NCBI GenBank assembly: GCA_947444305.1
Contig: CANEZP010000006.1
Location: forward strand, 124,001 to 188,000
Source: Pseudobdellovibrionaceae bacterium
GTDB taxonomy: Bacteria > Bdellovibrionota > Bdellovibrionia > Bdellovibrionales > UBA1609
Direction: 5' to 3'
DNA length: 64,000 nucleotides
Positions 1 to 7,843 of this stretch are shown here, piece by piece (positions within the stretch are counted from its first letter, which is position 1; each line of letters starts with the position of its first letter). A program made the translations under genes and the position numbers. The notes under the pieces were generated by a model. That model saw only the letters and a program-made list of their open reading frames with translations. It was not told where the DNA came from and did no database searches.

Positions 1-662
1 GAACCCGACATCCAGAGCGAAGTAGTTAGGCCACCGAGCGGATCCCTGGGCGTGTGGCACTCGGCGCAGTGAAACAATCCTTCGACCAGGTAAGCGCCGC
101 GGTTCCACACTTTGCTTTTTAAAACGTCGGGTCTGAATGCGCCCTGCGCTTGCAATAGATCTTCACTAGCGTTGCCCATCGGCGCGCGGAAGAAGACGGC
201 TTGCCAAAAATAAAGCAGCCAGCGCTGGTCAAACGGGAATGAAATGGAGTGGCTTAAATTTCTTTTTTCGATCGCGGGAACGGAACGAAGATAATCCCAC
301 ATTTTGCGCAAATCGGAATCGGTAATGCGCGTGTACGATCGGTAAGGAAACGTAGGATAATAGAGTTGACCGTCGGGTGATACGCCTTCGCGCAACGCCT
401 TTTTAAAATTTTCGAACGTCCAAGATCCGATGCCCGTCTTTACGTCGGGCGTGATGTTCGGCGTGCGAAAAGTTCCGAAGGGCGAACCAAGCTCGAGCCC
501 GCCCGCGAATCGTTCATCTTGGCTCACGGAATGACAATCGGTGCAGCCCGCCGCGCGCACTAAGTAAGCGCCCTCGGACAGTTCATCGCCCGTCAGCGCA
601 GGGGCCGGCGCGGCGAAACATATTGAAATAGAGAATAGGAAAACCTTAAGGAAGTTTTGCAT
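1..662 (-). CDS. Di-heme cytochrome c (3' end off the window)
   Basis: Not in the ORF track because it runs off the left edge. Reading the minus strand from the ATG at 662 gives a signal peptide (MQNFLKVFLFSISICFAAPAPA) and two CXXCH heme sites: CTDCH near residue 36 and CAECH near residue 200. Between them lies a TPNITPD segment followed by WTFENFKKALREG. This layout is typical of the multi-heme cytochrome c subunits that take electrons from periplasmic dehydrogenases. The ATG lies inside the last codons of the upstream monoheme cytochrome gene (17 bp overlap), so the two are translationally coupled. The true C-terminus is unseen and may hold another heme. Family confidence is good; the electron donor is unknown. 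Confidence 0.8.
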   Translation of the reverse strand, partial: MQNFLKVFLFSISICFAAPAPALTGDELSEGAYLVRAAGCTDCHSVSQDERFAGGLELGSPFGTFRTPNITPDVKTGIGSWTFENFKKALREGVSPDGQLYYPTFPYRSYTRITDSDLRKMWDYLRSVPAIEKRNLSHSISFPFDQRWLLYFWQAVFFRAPMGNASEDLLQAQGAFRPDVLKSKVWNRGAYLVEGLFHCAECHTPRDPLGGLTTSLWMSG

Positions 663-978
663 AGTAGCGCGCGAGATCGCGCATCTCTTTCTCGCTCAGC
701 ATTTTCGCCATCGGGGTCATCAACGGGTCGTAGCGTTGCCCATCGTGAAAGGCTTTGAGTTGTTTAAAAAGATATTCTTCTTTTTGTCCGGCTAGATTAG
801 GCCAAAGGTCGTTCGCGCTGACGCCCTCGGGGCCGTGGCAAGCCATGCACACCGAAGCTTTTTGTTTGCCGGCGTTTTCATCGGGCGTGGCGTAAGCCTG
901 CGACGCCACCAAGATCGGCATAAACATCGAAACAAGCGCCGAGAAAAACACAAACTTTGCGAAATCGAAACGAATCAT
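646..978 (-). CDS. Small periplasmic monoheme cytochrome c
   Basis: This 110-residue protein starts at the ATG at 978 (MIRFDFAKFVFF). The track's start at 1122 is a read-through, because a signal peptide begins exactly at residue 49 of that ORF. The mature part opens with a CMACHG heme site, followed by a WPNLAGQ segment, a YDPLMTPMAKML segment supplying candidate distal Met ligands, and a C-terminal helix ending in ARYYAKLP. This is the class I cytochrome c553/c5 pattern. The gene lies 8 bp after the heme/barrel gene and overlaps the next cytochrome, so the three form one minus-strand operon. The role is electron shuttling in the periplasm. Confidence 0.85.
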   Translation of the reverse strand: MIRFDFAKFVFFSALVSMFMPILVASQAYATPDENAGKQKASVCMACHGPEGVSANDLWPNLAGQKEEYLFKQLKAFHDGQRYDPLMTPMAKMLSEKEMRDLARYYAKLP

Positions 979-986
979 CACTACTC

Positions 987-2159
987 CTATAAACTTAACT
1001 GCAAAATGAGGAAGCTGGCGTTTTGCCCGGCCTCGCCCGTGCTGCCCGCTTCGCTCGGGTGCGTAGCCTGCGCCAACTCGGTGCGGGCCTGAACGACGAC
1101 GTTCGGACCGACCGACCACCAAAAACCGAACCCGTGCCGCTGGTAAAAATCGGAAGCAAACTTTTTATCGGGCGTTAGTAAATCGTATTTATATATGAGG
1201 CTGAAGCGCTCGCTGAGGCGGTAGTTCATCGACATGAGCCACCCCTCGGACCGCGAGGTCTTCAAGCTAGTTACGTAGGCAGGGTCTTTCGCGAAACCTT
1301 GGCCCAAGTTCGCGCCCCAATTTTTCGCGGTCACGTGCTCGAACCGGAATTCGGCGGGAATGCGGTCGTTGGTCCACCGGCCGACCGACAGCAAAGCGTA
1401 GAGCGAAGCGGCTTGCCGCGATTCACGGGCGGGTTCGTGATCATGGTAGCTGAAGCTTGTGCCGAGCATAACCGGGCCGGGCATGTAGCGTACGTTAAGC
1501 ACGGTGCCCCAACGGTTGGCCGCACCTTTATTTAAAGTTTGCCCGGTTTGATTCTCGCCGTTCACGACGGCAACGTCGTAATGGAGTTTGTCCGTGGGCG
1601 TCCCGGAAAGTAGCGCTCCGGTTTCGAAGGTGTACCATTCGGTCGCCGACTGCACGCGAACGTAGGTGCGGTGTTCGTCGGTGATAAGACCGAAAGGCAC
1701 GCGGAAGCGTCCGATCAAAACGGAATCGGCCCAGCGGGGTTTTGCGCCTTCGGGCCCTAGATTAAAAAGTGCGTACGTGTCCCGGTAAGGCGCCGCCGCG
1801 AAACCGCCGAAGTTGTGTTCAATCACGAGATGAATTCTTTTATCGGCGTCGAGCGGAGCGTGGCCCGCAACCGAAGCGGACATAATTCCCATCCCGTCGC
1901 GCGAAGCTTTTGCCCGATCGGGGAGGTAATAGAGCGCGCGGAAATCTGCGCTGACGTAATCCTGCGCGAGCACGGGATTGATCTTGTAGCCGTGGGCCCC
2001 GTAAAGCTTACCGTAAACGGTTCGTGGTCCTCCGCCGACGGGACTGATATGGCAGGCGGTGCATTTCATCACGTTAAGGCGGACGGCATATTCGGGGTAG
2101 GCCGAGGCAAATAGTGGCCAGAGACTGAGGAGTGTAAGAACGGTAAATCGCGCGATCAT
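987..2159 (-). CDS. Exported protein with N-terminal heme motif and beta-barrel-like body
   Basis: The start is placed at the ATG at 2159 (MIARFTVLTLLSLWPLFASA); the track uses a TTG four codons upstream. A signal peptide is followed by a single CTACH heme-type motif about 35 residues in. After that comes roughly 340 residues of alternating polar and aromatic strands (for example RWADSVLIGRFRVPFGL and GWLMSMNYRLSERFSLIYKYDLL), ending in a short hydrophobic strand FLILQLSL. That ending is typical of outer-membrane barrels. It heads the cytochrome operon. It may be a barrel that carries its own heme at the periplasmic mouth, analogous to porin-cytochrome conduits. The barrel call is from strand pattern only. 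Confidence 0.6.
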   Translation of the reverse strand: MIARFTVLTLLSLWPLFASAYPEYAVRLNVMKCTACHISPVGGGPRTVYGKLYGAHGYKINPVLAQDYVSADFRALYYLPDRAKASRDGMGIMSASVAGHAPLDADKRIHLVIEHNFGGFAAAPYRDTYALFNLGPEGAKPRWADSVLIGRFRVPFGLITDEHRTYVRVQSATEWYTFETGALLSGTPTDKLHYDVAVVNGENQTGQTLNKGAANRWGTVLNVRYMPGPVMLGTSFSYHDHEPARESRQAASLYALLSVGRWTNDRIPAEFRFEHVTAKNWGANLGQGFAKDPAYVTSLKTSRSEGWLMSMNYRLSERFSLIYKYDLLTPDKKFASDFYQRHGFGFWWSVGPNVVVQARTELAQATHPSEAGSTGEAGQNASFLILQLSL

Positions 2160-2195
2160 TGGACCATGCAATTACCCCCGGGCCTTCTACATAGC

Positions 2196-2345
2196 AATAC
2201 GGATTGAAATAGGTTTCCGGTTGTCCAAAATGGGTCTTAAACTTCGCGTGTTTGGCGCACCGACATCGGCACATTAAGATCGGCACATTGACATCGATCT
2301 TCAGCCCGCTAGCATGAGCTATGACGTTGAAATACGGATTGAAAT
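2196..2345. repeat. Short direct repeats in the 2172-2345 leader
   Basis: A 15-base word, AATACGGATTGAAAT, occurs at 2196-2210 and again at 2331-2345. The second copy lies inside the N-terminal codons of the 2314 gene. Between them an 11-base word, ATCGGCACATT, is repeated at 2265-2275 and 2279-2289. The repeats suggest a local duplication or tandem binding sites between the two divergent genes. No known operator was recognised. Confidence 0.5.
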
Positions 2346-3252
2346 CGTGAATCTTCATTCGCCGGTAGAAAGCAAATTGTGGGAGTTCTTGGATGGGCTG
2401 CGAATTCCCTGGCGCACCTCACTCGCCGAACTCGAACGGCTGTTCGGTCTTACGCACAAAAACCATTCGGAGTACGTGGCGTGGCCGGGCTCGCTCGATA
2501 TGCTTTCGGCCGATCCTAGTTCCGTCCAGGCCGAGGTCTGGAATAATCCACGCAAAGATCTCCCGCCCGAGCGTTGGGCGATCGCGTTTCTCACCGGCGA
2601 TGCGGGCAGAAGTTTTTCAAACCTTCGCGCACGAATCACGCAAGATTTGGGAATCGGCGAAGCAAGTGAGCTTTCGAACGCGAAAGAAGTAAACTGGGCA
2701 TACGGACGAGCGAGCGTAAGATTAATTTTTGGCTTCGACCACGGGTCCGGTCAACCACCCAGTCTCACGATGTACATAAGCGCGGGTTACATCCGACCGG
2801 CCACCGAGGAATTTGAAGAGACCATCGAATCCGCGTCGCTTACGGAGCTCGTGCCCGAAGCGGGCCTTAGATTATTTCCCGTTCTTAATGAGTCGGCCGT
2901 TTACGCGGTTGAGTTTCGGTATCTTTCACCGAATCCTTTTCCCGACGGCAAATACCTCATGGGCCTGAGTAAGGACCGAAAAGCACTCGTGTTGGCGCAC
3001 GAGTTCGTCGGCGCTTTGATTCCGGTGAGCCGGCTTGAATACCTTGCGACGGTCACGTCGGTTGAACGCGGTTTTTCGGAATATTACGTGTTCGGCCGAC
3101 TTGGCGGCGCGGATCAATCGGTGTATTCCAGAGATGGTCAAGTGCTGCTCGCGCGCGCGGAAGATCTGGAACTCGCGAGAAAAACGGCACTTCGTTTTTC
3201 GAAATTGACCGGTTTGAAAATTGTCGAAGAAATTCAGAATAACCAGTATTGA
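2314..3252 (+). CDS. Hypothetical cytosolic protein, 312 aa
   Basis: There is no signal peptide and no membrane segment. The sequence is mixed alpha/beta with an early region containing WEFLDGLRIPWRTSLAELERLFGL, and it is fairly acidic. I do not recognise the family. The N-terminus is uncertain: the first dozen codons contain a repeated 15-base word shared with the leader, so the GTG at 2347 is a possible alternative start. It is followed after 17 bp by another small hypothetical gene on the same strand, so the two are probably co-transcribed. The layout vaguely recalls immunity-type proteins, but nothing in the sequence proves this. Confidence 0.6.
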   Translation: MSYDVEIRIEIVNLHSPVESKLWEFLDGLRIPWRTSLAELERLFGLTHKNHSEYVAWPGSLDMLSADPSSVQAEVWNNPRKDLPPERWAIAFLTGDAGRSFSNLRARITQDLGIGEASELSNAKEVNWAYGRASVRLIFGFDHGSGQPPSLTMYISAGYIRPATEEFEETIESASLTELVPEAGLRLFPVLNESAVYAVEFRYLSPNPFPDGKYLMGLSKDRKALVLAHEFVGALIPVSRLEYLATVTSVERGFSEYYVFGRLGGADQSVYSRDGQVLLARAEDLELARKTALRFSKLTGLKIVEEIQNNQY

Positions 3253-3269
3253 ACGAAAGTGCGTAAGAC

Positions 3270-3590
3270 ATGAAATCGATTGAAGAACTCAGTGCCGACC
3301 ATCTCATGTCCCTCATCCCGGCCGAGATTCAAACTCACCTCGCCGATCCGTCGACCGGCGAGCTCGTGACCGGGGCTTCATCATTCACCGTGGTGAAAGG
3401 CGCCGACAATACCGTCGTTCAATTGCCCGGCCTCGTCCAATTGATGAACCCGTTCCTCGAAGCGGTGGCGCAATCTCAAGGAATAGCCCTCGCGGAGGCG
3501 GAGGAGCTCGATGTCCAAATGGGCCACTGGAAAGTACAGGCCGGCGGATTACTTTTAAATAACGTAATCATCGACTTCCGAAGAAGTTAA
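3270..3590 (+). CDS. Hypothetical small protein, 106 aa
   Basis: The ATG at 3270 follows the previous gene by 17 bp. The product is soluble and rich in small and hydrophobic residues, with VVKGADNTVVQLPGLVQLM in the middle and a C-terminal strand LLLNNVIIDFRRS. There is no signal peptide, Cys or obvious catalytic motif. I do not recognise the family. Its spacing suggests an operon with the 2314 gene. Confidence 0.55.
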   Translation: MKSIEELSADHLMSLIPAEIQTHLADPSTGELVTGASSFTVVKGADNTVVQLPGLVQLMNPFLEAVAQSQGIALAEAEELDVQMGHWKVQAGGLLLNNVIIDFRRS

Positions 3591-3665
3591 CTGAGCGCTC
3601 ATGCGCCACGAGTGGCGTACTGATTGCAAACTTTCCCGAATAAACTCACCGGCGGGATTGTGTTC

Positions 3666-4493
3666 ATGCTTTTCAGAAAATTCTTTGTGGCGAAAACTCT
3701 TGTTTACACGGTTGCGGCTTGGACTGCCCTAAGCATCGGGCCGGTCGCTCGCGCGGCCGCTCCCGGGCAAAAGCTCGTCGCGATCAATGAAGACGGCCTA
3801 ACTCTAGGCCAATTGTTAAATGAAATAATGGCGGACAACGGACTCTGGTCTTTAGATTCCGTAACGGGCAAGGTGGTCTTCAACGGACCCGTAATTTTAA
3901 ATCCGCGGCGACTTAAGCCATCCGAGCTTCACGAGTTGAAATCGTTGGTCGACGCCGGGACTTGGACGAACGAGGGCACGACCTACGATCTCGGGAAAAG
4001 TCCGCTCATTCTTAATGATAGGCGCAGCTATTTCGGTAATATTATCGAAGCTATGTTCATGAAAGAAGAAGAAACGCCCCAGCCTACGTCCCGCCGAACG
4101 GCAGCCCCCGATTCAACGCCGATGCAGATTTTAGAGAATTCGATCGCGCAGCTTTCCGGGAACGACTACTTTATCGACAATGCCACCAGTACGATCATCA
4201 TCACCGGTGCGTTAGCCCTGCCCGATTTTTTAAACGGCGATGCGGCCGAGAAAGTCTGGGAGATTCTTCTCTCGGAAGAACCGTGGCTATCTCCGGTCGG
4301 AGTTTACTTTGATTTTCGGAAATCGCCTTCCGTACAATTCGAGAAATCCCGACGTCAGCGAAAAGACCTTAGTGAAAATATCAGACAGCATCTGGCTACT
4401 TCGCCCCCCGAGGCTTATTCGGACAGACTCGAACCCGTTGACTTGATGAAACCCTTGTCAGGCTGTGCGAGAGTTCTTAATAAAAACCGGTGA
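3666..4493 (+). CDS. Exported hypothetical protein, 275 aa
   Basis: The start is moved to the ATG at 3666. The track starts at a TTG 14 codons earlier, but the signal peptide (MLFRKFFVAKTLVYTVAAWTALS, cleavage after ARA) begins at the ATG. The mature protein holds two related halves. Each has an LRLxxLL-like or IAQLSGN segment followed by a short strand block, such as GKVVFNGPVIL and TSTIIITGALALPDFL. No Cys or catalytic motif stands out. The family is not recognised; it is probably periplasmic. It lies in the same orientation as its neighbours with a 75 bp gap. Confidence 0.6.
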   Translation: MLFRKFFVAKTLVYTVAAWTALSIGPVARAAAPGQKLVAINEDGLTLGQLLNEIMADNGLWSLDSVTGKVVFNGPVILNPRRLKPSELHELKSLVDAGTWTNEGTTYDLGKSPLILNDRRSYFGNIIEAMFMKEEETPQPTSRRTAAPDSTPMQILENSIAQLSGNDYFIDNATSTIIITGALALPDFLNGDAAEKVWEILLSEEPWLSPVGVYFDFRKSPSVQFEKSRRQRKDLSENIRQHLATSPPEAYSDRLEPVDLMKPLSGCARVLNKNR

Positions 4494-4533
4494 TGGGTGA
4501 TGCTCACCCGATCTTTACCGCTTAGGAGTTCAG

Positions 4534-4824
4534 ATGACTGCTTGGACGTCGGCCCTCATACTTTTCGCCTCGCTATGTTTTTCGGGCAATGCTTTCGCCA
4601 TAGACTTCGCGCAGTCTTGCAATAGCTCGCAGATGGACGCCGGCTGCTACAACCGGAGCAACGGAGCTTACAACATCGGATGCACATGCCCCTTCCCGCG
4701 AGCGGCAAGGTCAGCCGTTAAAGCCAAGAAATATAAGGTGCGCTGTGATGACTCACAGATGGAGGCGGGTTGTTACAATGTGGGGAACGGTGCGTACTAT
4801 ACAGGATGTGTTTGCCCGTTTTAG
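4534..4824 (+). CDS. Small secreted Cys-rich protein with two tandem repeats
   Basis: The 96-residue product has a clear signal peptide (MTAWTSALILFASLCFSGNAFA). The mature part is almost entirely two copies of a 26-residue unit, CxxSQM(D/E)AGCYNxxNGAYxxGCxCPF, joined by a basic linker (PRAARSAVKAKKYKVR). Each unit carries four Cys, so two disulfides per unit are expected. An SD-like AGGAG precedes the ATG. Small disulfide-rich secreted repeats can be inhibitors, binding modules or toxins. The family is not recognised and no function is assigned. Confidence 0.65.
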   Translation: MTAWTSALILFASLCFSGNAFAIDFAQSCNSSQMDAGCYNRSNGAYNIGCTCPFPRAARSAVKAKKYKVRCDDSQMEAGCYNVGNGAYYTGCVCPF

Positions 4825-4878
4825 ATTTCTGGCTGGACCTGCGGTCTGCGCTCGAAAATGGAAAATCGAGAATAGAGG

Positions 4879-4897
4879 ATTTTTGCTTTGCAAAAAT
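4879..4897 (-). terminator. Hairpin abutting the 3' end of tRNA-Ser(CGA)
   Basis: An 8-bp inverted repeat, ATTTTTGC-TTT-GCAAAAAT, directly abuts the encoded CCA of the tRNA when read on the minus strand. It probably defines the end of the tRNA transcript or helps 3' processing. An AT-rich motif GAAAATGGAAAATCGAGAAT follows at 4857-4876; a related word flanks the other tRNA-Ser. Confidence 0.5.
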
Positions 4898-4987
4898 GGC
4901 GGAGAGGGTGAGATTCGAACTCACGAAACACTTTTGGTGTTTACTCGATTTCGAATCGAGCGCCTTCGGCCACTCGGCCACCTCTCC
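4897..4987 (-). tRNA. tRNA-Ser (CGA)
   Basis: Read on the minus strand, the acceptor stem GGAGAGG pairs with CCTCTCC. The discriminator base is G and the CCA is encoded. The D arm reads GTGGCCGAGTGG. The anticodon arm CTCGA-TTCGAAA-TCGAG gives anticodon CGA. A long variable arm (TAAACACCAAAAGTGTTT) and the T arm GAGTTCGAATCTC complete a class II tRNA. Anticodon and long variable arm identify serine. Confidence 0.95.
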
Positions 4988-5106
4988 GCATGAGTTTTGA
5001 GCGGATTTTCTAGATAACACTATTCTGCAGCCGGCGCCAAATCGTTTTGGTGCGCCCGGGGCGCAAAGTGCCTATCGACCCAGGGCGTCCAAGCTTAAGA
5101 AGCGCC

Positions 5107-5625
5107 TTAGCGGGCGATCGGCGTCGCTTTGAGTTTGAGAACGACTTTCTTGCCCGGTCTGACGGTGAGGTTGGGCGTGATGATTTTCATCTCGTCGCTT
5201 TGGGCGAGAACCTTATAGGACTTTTCGTTCAAGTCAGGAAAGGTGATCGCGAAGCCGTCGACTACCCCGTCACGCATTTCACCCTTTTCGGTCGAGCGCA
5301 CCATCACCTTGATCGAATCGCATGACCGCGCGGCCTTATCTCCCTTCACCCAAAGTTCGCAGCGGCCTTCGATAATCTGCGTGCGTGTCTTCGTTCGAAG
5401 CGCGGCCTCGGATTTATTATCGGTGACGGTGGTCGCGGTGTTCACGCCGCCGTCGAGCGGTATGGTCGGGTTCGATGGAGAGGGACAACCTTGCGAAGAG
5501 TCTTGGCTGGCCGGGCATTCCATCGCGACGGGAATTTGGCCGGCGCTTCCGTTTTTGCGGGAGGATCCGCAGGCCGGAAGAATCATCATGAACGATACCG
5601 AAAGTGAAACAATCCAAGTTTTCAT
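5107..5625 (-). CDS. Lipoprotein, 172 aa
   Basis: The start is set at the ATG at 5625 (MKTWIVSLSVSFMMILPACGSS), where a lipoprotein signal with lipobox LPAC begins; the longer track ORF is a read-through. The mature part has a low-complexity N-terminal region with CPASQDSSQGCPSPSN. It is followed by a compact domain containing CELWVKGDKAARSCDSIKV and a C-terminal beta segment ending KVVLKLKATPIAR. The family is not recognised. Divergent from the 5720 gene, so the ~95 bp between them must hold both promoters. Confidence 0.7.
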   Translation of the reverse strand: MKTWIVSLSVSFMMILPACGSSRKNGSAGQIPVAMECPASQDSSQGCPSPSNPTIPLDGGVNTATTVTDNKSEAALRTKTRTQIIEGRCELWVKGDKAARSCDSIKVMVRSTEKGEMRDGVVDGFAITFPDLNEKSYKVLAQSDEMKIITPNLTVRPGKKVVLKLKATPIAR

Positions 5626-5719
5626 AAACTTGTCGTACCATCGAACAAGCTGCGTCGCCAATCTGAAAACTTGCGTCACCTTGCCAAAGGCACTACGAAC
5701 TACGCAGGGGATTTTGCTC

Positions 5720-6049
5720 ATGCGTTTGCTGTTTATCGCGCTCGTTTTATTTTCGGCCGGCTCGATCGTTGCCGCCGCTTACACTTCTAAAACTGTCGAG
5801 AATTATTTGGCCTACGCCAACGTTGAATCTCGCACCTACGCGCACGGCGATGCCGGCGATCCCTCGGGTTGGCGCGACTGTACCGAGATGGTGAACACCG
5901 GCAACGAAATCGGCCTGGTCTGCGAAGGTGTCCGCACCATCTTAGTCCACGGCGGCAAGAGCGTGGACGTGAATTACTTTGTGAATACCGCTTCGCGAAG
6001 CTCGACCCGTACAAATTTAAGGTCGAGATGGAAGTGTGTCAGTAGTTAA
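5720..6049 (+). CDS. Small exported protein with a probable C-terminal frameshift
   Basis: Translation from the ATG at 5720 gives a signal peptide (MRLLFIALVLFSAGSIVAAA) and a short domain with two Cys (WRDCTEM and LVCEG). The annotated frame ends in a Ser/Arg-rich tail, SRSSTRTNLRSRWKCVSS, that looks unnatural. The overlapping frame reads EYRFAKLDPYKFKVEMEVCQ then stop at 6045. That looks like the true C-terminus and supplies another Cys. One missing base near 5981-5983 would join the two frames. This is either a sequencing indel or a recent mutation. The family is not recognised. Confidence 0.5.
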   Translation: MRLLFIALVLFSAGSIVAAAYTSKTVENYLAYANVESRTYAHGDAGDPSGWRDCTEMVNTGNEIGLVCEGVRTILVHGGKSVDVNYFVNTASRSSTRTNLRSRWKCVSS

Positions 6050-6050
6050 T

Positions 6051-7313
6051 CTACTTCATAACCGCGGGAGAAGAACTGTTCGCCGGCGTGGACAACGAGG
6101 CCGGCTGATCGGTCGGAATGCCCGCGATTTGATTCGCCTGAACTTTTTCGCCGACGCAACGGTAGATCTGACTATTGATCGTCGTTATAAGCTCCTGGGC
6201 CTTAGACACATGCAGCTTCTGTTCGGCCGTCAGCTTCATTGACGGCTGAAGAGTCATGATCGGGCTTCCGAGCAAATCCCGGTCAGGATTATAATTTGGA
6301 TTGGGCAACCGGTATCCTAGCGGCTTTTTCTTAGTCGGTTCAAATACGATATGGATGATCAAGTTTCCCGAAGTCTTCTTGGGTGCGATATCAACTTTCG
6401 CCGGATCGGCGTTGTCGGTAGAGACAATCATGTCCGTCGGAAGCCCCTGCGGGTTGAATTTCGCGATAACGTTAAACCAATTTGATATGGGTGTTGTTTT
6501 TCCATCTTTGGTCTCAACTTTACGAATACGCCCGCGATATTCTCGATCCTTCCCGTCACTATTCGTCGGGCAGGTCCAATCCTCAGGCTGATAATTAGCC
6601 AAAATATTACTGTTCGCCGCCCCGACTTGATTACTTACCGCATCCAGCGCGGGCGCATCTTTGTACATAGCCTCGTCCGCTTGTTTACGAAGCTCGGCGC
6701 ACGATGCCGAATACAATGGATCCCACTTACACCACGCCTCTTTCGTTACGTCCGAGGTAACGGCACCGATGACACCGGAGACGGCCATCAAAGCAATCGC
6801 GCCGACGGGAATCGCCATGACGATCGCTTCGGCTTCCGGAACAAATTGAAACCAGGCCGCCGTCTTTTTTTCTTTTAGCCCATTTTGCAGCTTCTCAAAT
6901 TGCGGGATAAGCGGCATGGCCGGGTCGTAAGTCCATTTCACGCCGTTTACTTCGAAATCAAATTTTCCGAGTTCTAAGTAACGTAATTCAACTTTTCTTA
7001 AGCCATCATCGACGATGAGCGAGTCGCCCACGCGCTTGAATGTCGGAAAATACTTTTGCTTAGCTAACTCTTGCACGATTGATTTACGATCAACCGACCT
7101 AAAATCCTTCAACATGACTTTTTCAAAATCGCGAATATTTTCGACGATCGCGGATTGGCTCACGACGTAATCAAACATGGTACGAACTAGCGCCGAGTCA
7201 CCCGCCTTCTTCTGCGCGGGCGTTAACTTCACCCCGCTCGCGAATAAGAGCGAAGGCATGAAAATGAATTGCAGACTGAGCACCACGGTCAGGACTGATC
7301 TTGTAAATGACAT
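6051..7313 (-). CDS. Exported hypothetical protein, 420 aa
   Basis: The ATG at 7313 is preferred over 7337 because it follows AGGAAAAAATAGAG and begins the signal peptide (MSFTRSVLTVVLSLQFIFMPSLLFA). After about 160 residues there is a hydrophobic stretch, AIVMAIPVGAIALMAVSGVIGAV, able to span a membrane. A C-terminal region with WCKWDPLYSASCAEL, WTCPTN and a final YRCVGE supplies paired Cys. The tail is Pro/Ser/Ala-rich. The family is not recognised. The hydrophobic stretch could instead be a buried helix of an exported protein. Confidence 0.6.
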   Translation of the reverse strand: MSFTRSVLTVVLSLQFIFMPSLLFASGVKLTPAQKKAGDSALVRTMFDYVVSQSAIVENIRDFEKVMLKDFRSVDRKSIVQELAKQKYFPTFKRVGDSLIVDDGLRKVELRYLELGKFDFEVNGVKWTYDPAMPLIPQFEKLQNGLKEKKTAAWFQFVPEAEAIVMAIPVGAIALMAVSGVIGAVTSDVTKEAWCKWDPLYSASCAELRKQADEAMYKDAPALDAVSNQVGAANSNILANYQPEDWTCPTNSDGKDREYRGRIRKVETKDGKTTPISNWFNVIAKFNPQGLPTDMIVSTDNADPAKVDIAPKKTSGNLIIHIVFEPTKKKPLGYRLPNPNYNPDRDLLGSPIMTLQPSMKLTAEQKLHVSKAQELITTINSQIYRCVGEKVQANQIAGIPTDQPASLSTPANSSSPAVMK

Positions 7314-7480
7314 AACTCTATTTTTTCCTGTTTTCATACCGCACGGCCAGGCCAGAAATGTAAAAAACTTAGAGGTGCCGAGTGGTTAAACGCTACGGAG
7401 CCCGTCAACTCGGGTCTATCGGCCCTTGGTCTGGCACCCACAATGCAAAACAGGCATTCATATAAAAGGAAGTGGCTTTG

Positions 7481-7843
7481 ATGATCGGGAGACTTTTTCT
7501 GATTTTGTGGGTGGGAATATGGACCGGGATGGCTGGCGCGGACACCGGTTCGTGCGCTCCCCTCTATAGGGACGCGTACATCGAATACATGAAGGCCGGT
7601 CAGAACAAAATGCCCGACGACGTCATGATTTACCTCGTGCATTTCGATCATTCGGCCGGATTAAGTATCGCGTACGACGAAGCCCGCCCCTTATTTGCCG
7701 CGCTAAACACGCCGGAAGAAAAACAAACGGCCGTACTTAATCAATTGTCCGAGAAAATGTTGAACGGCGAGCTATGCCCTGGGGCGGTCAAGCTTACACT
7801 GGAACAAGTTACGCAAACGCTACGCCCGGCGCTCAAGGATTAG
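7481..7843 (+). CDS. Small exported protein, 120 aa
   Basis: The ATG at 7481 is preferred to the track's GTG at 7472: AAAGGAAG lies 8-9 bases upstream, and the signal peptide starts there (MIGRLFLILWVGIWTGMAGA). The mature part is helical and acidic with two Cys (GSCAPLYRDAY and GELCPGAV), likely one disulfide. The last 24 bp overlap the 3' end of the convergent TrmK-like gene. The family is not recognised. Confidence 0.6.
   Translation: MIGRLFLILWVGIWTGMAGADTGSCAPLYRDAYIEYMKAGQNKMPDDVMIYLVHFDHSAGLSIAYDEARPLFAALNTPEEKQTAVLNQLSEKMLNGELCPGAVKLTLEQVTQTLRPALKD

Noticed and set aside
5243-5719. Upstream extension of the 5720 gene in the ORF track
   Set aside because: It is antisense to the lipoprotein at 5107; the signal peptide begins at the ATG at 5720.
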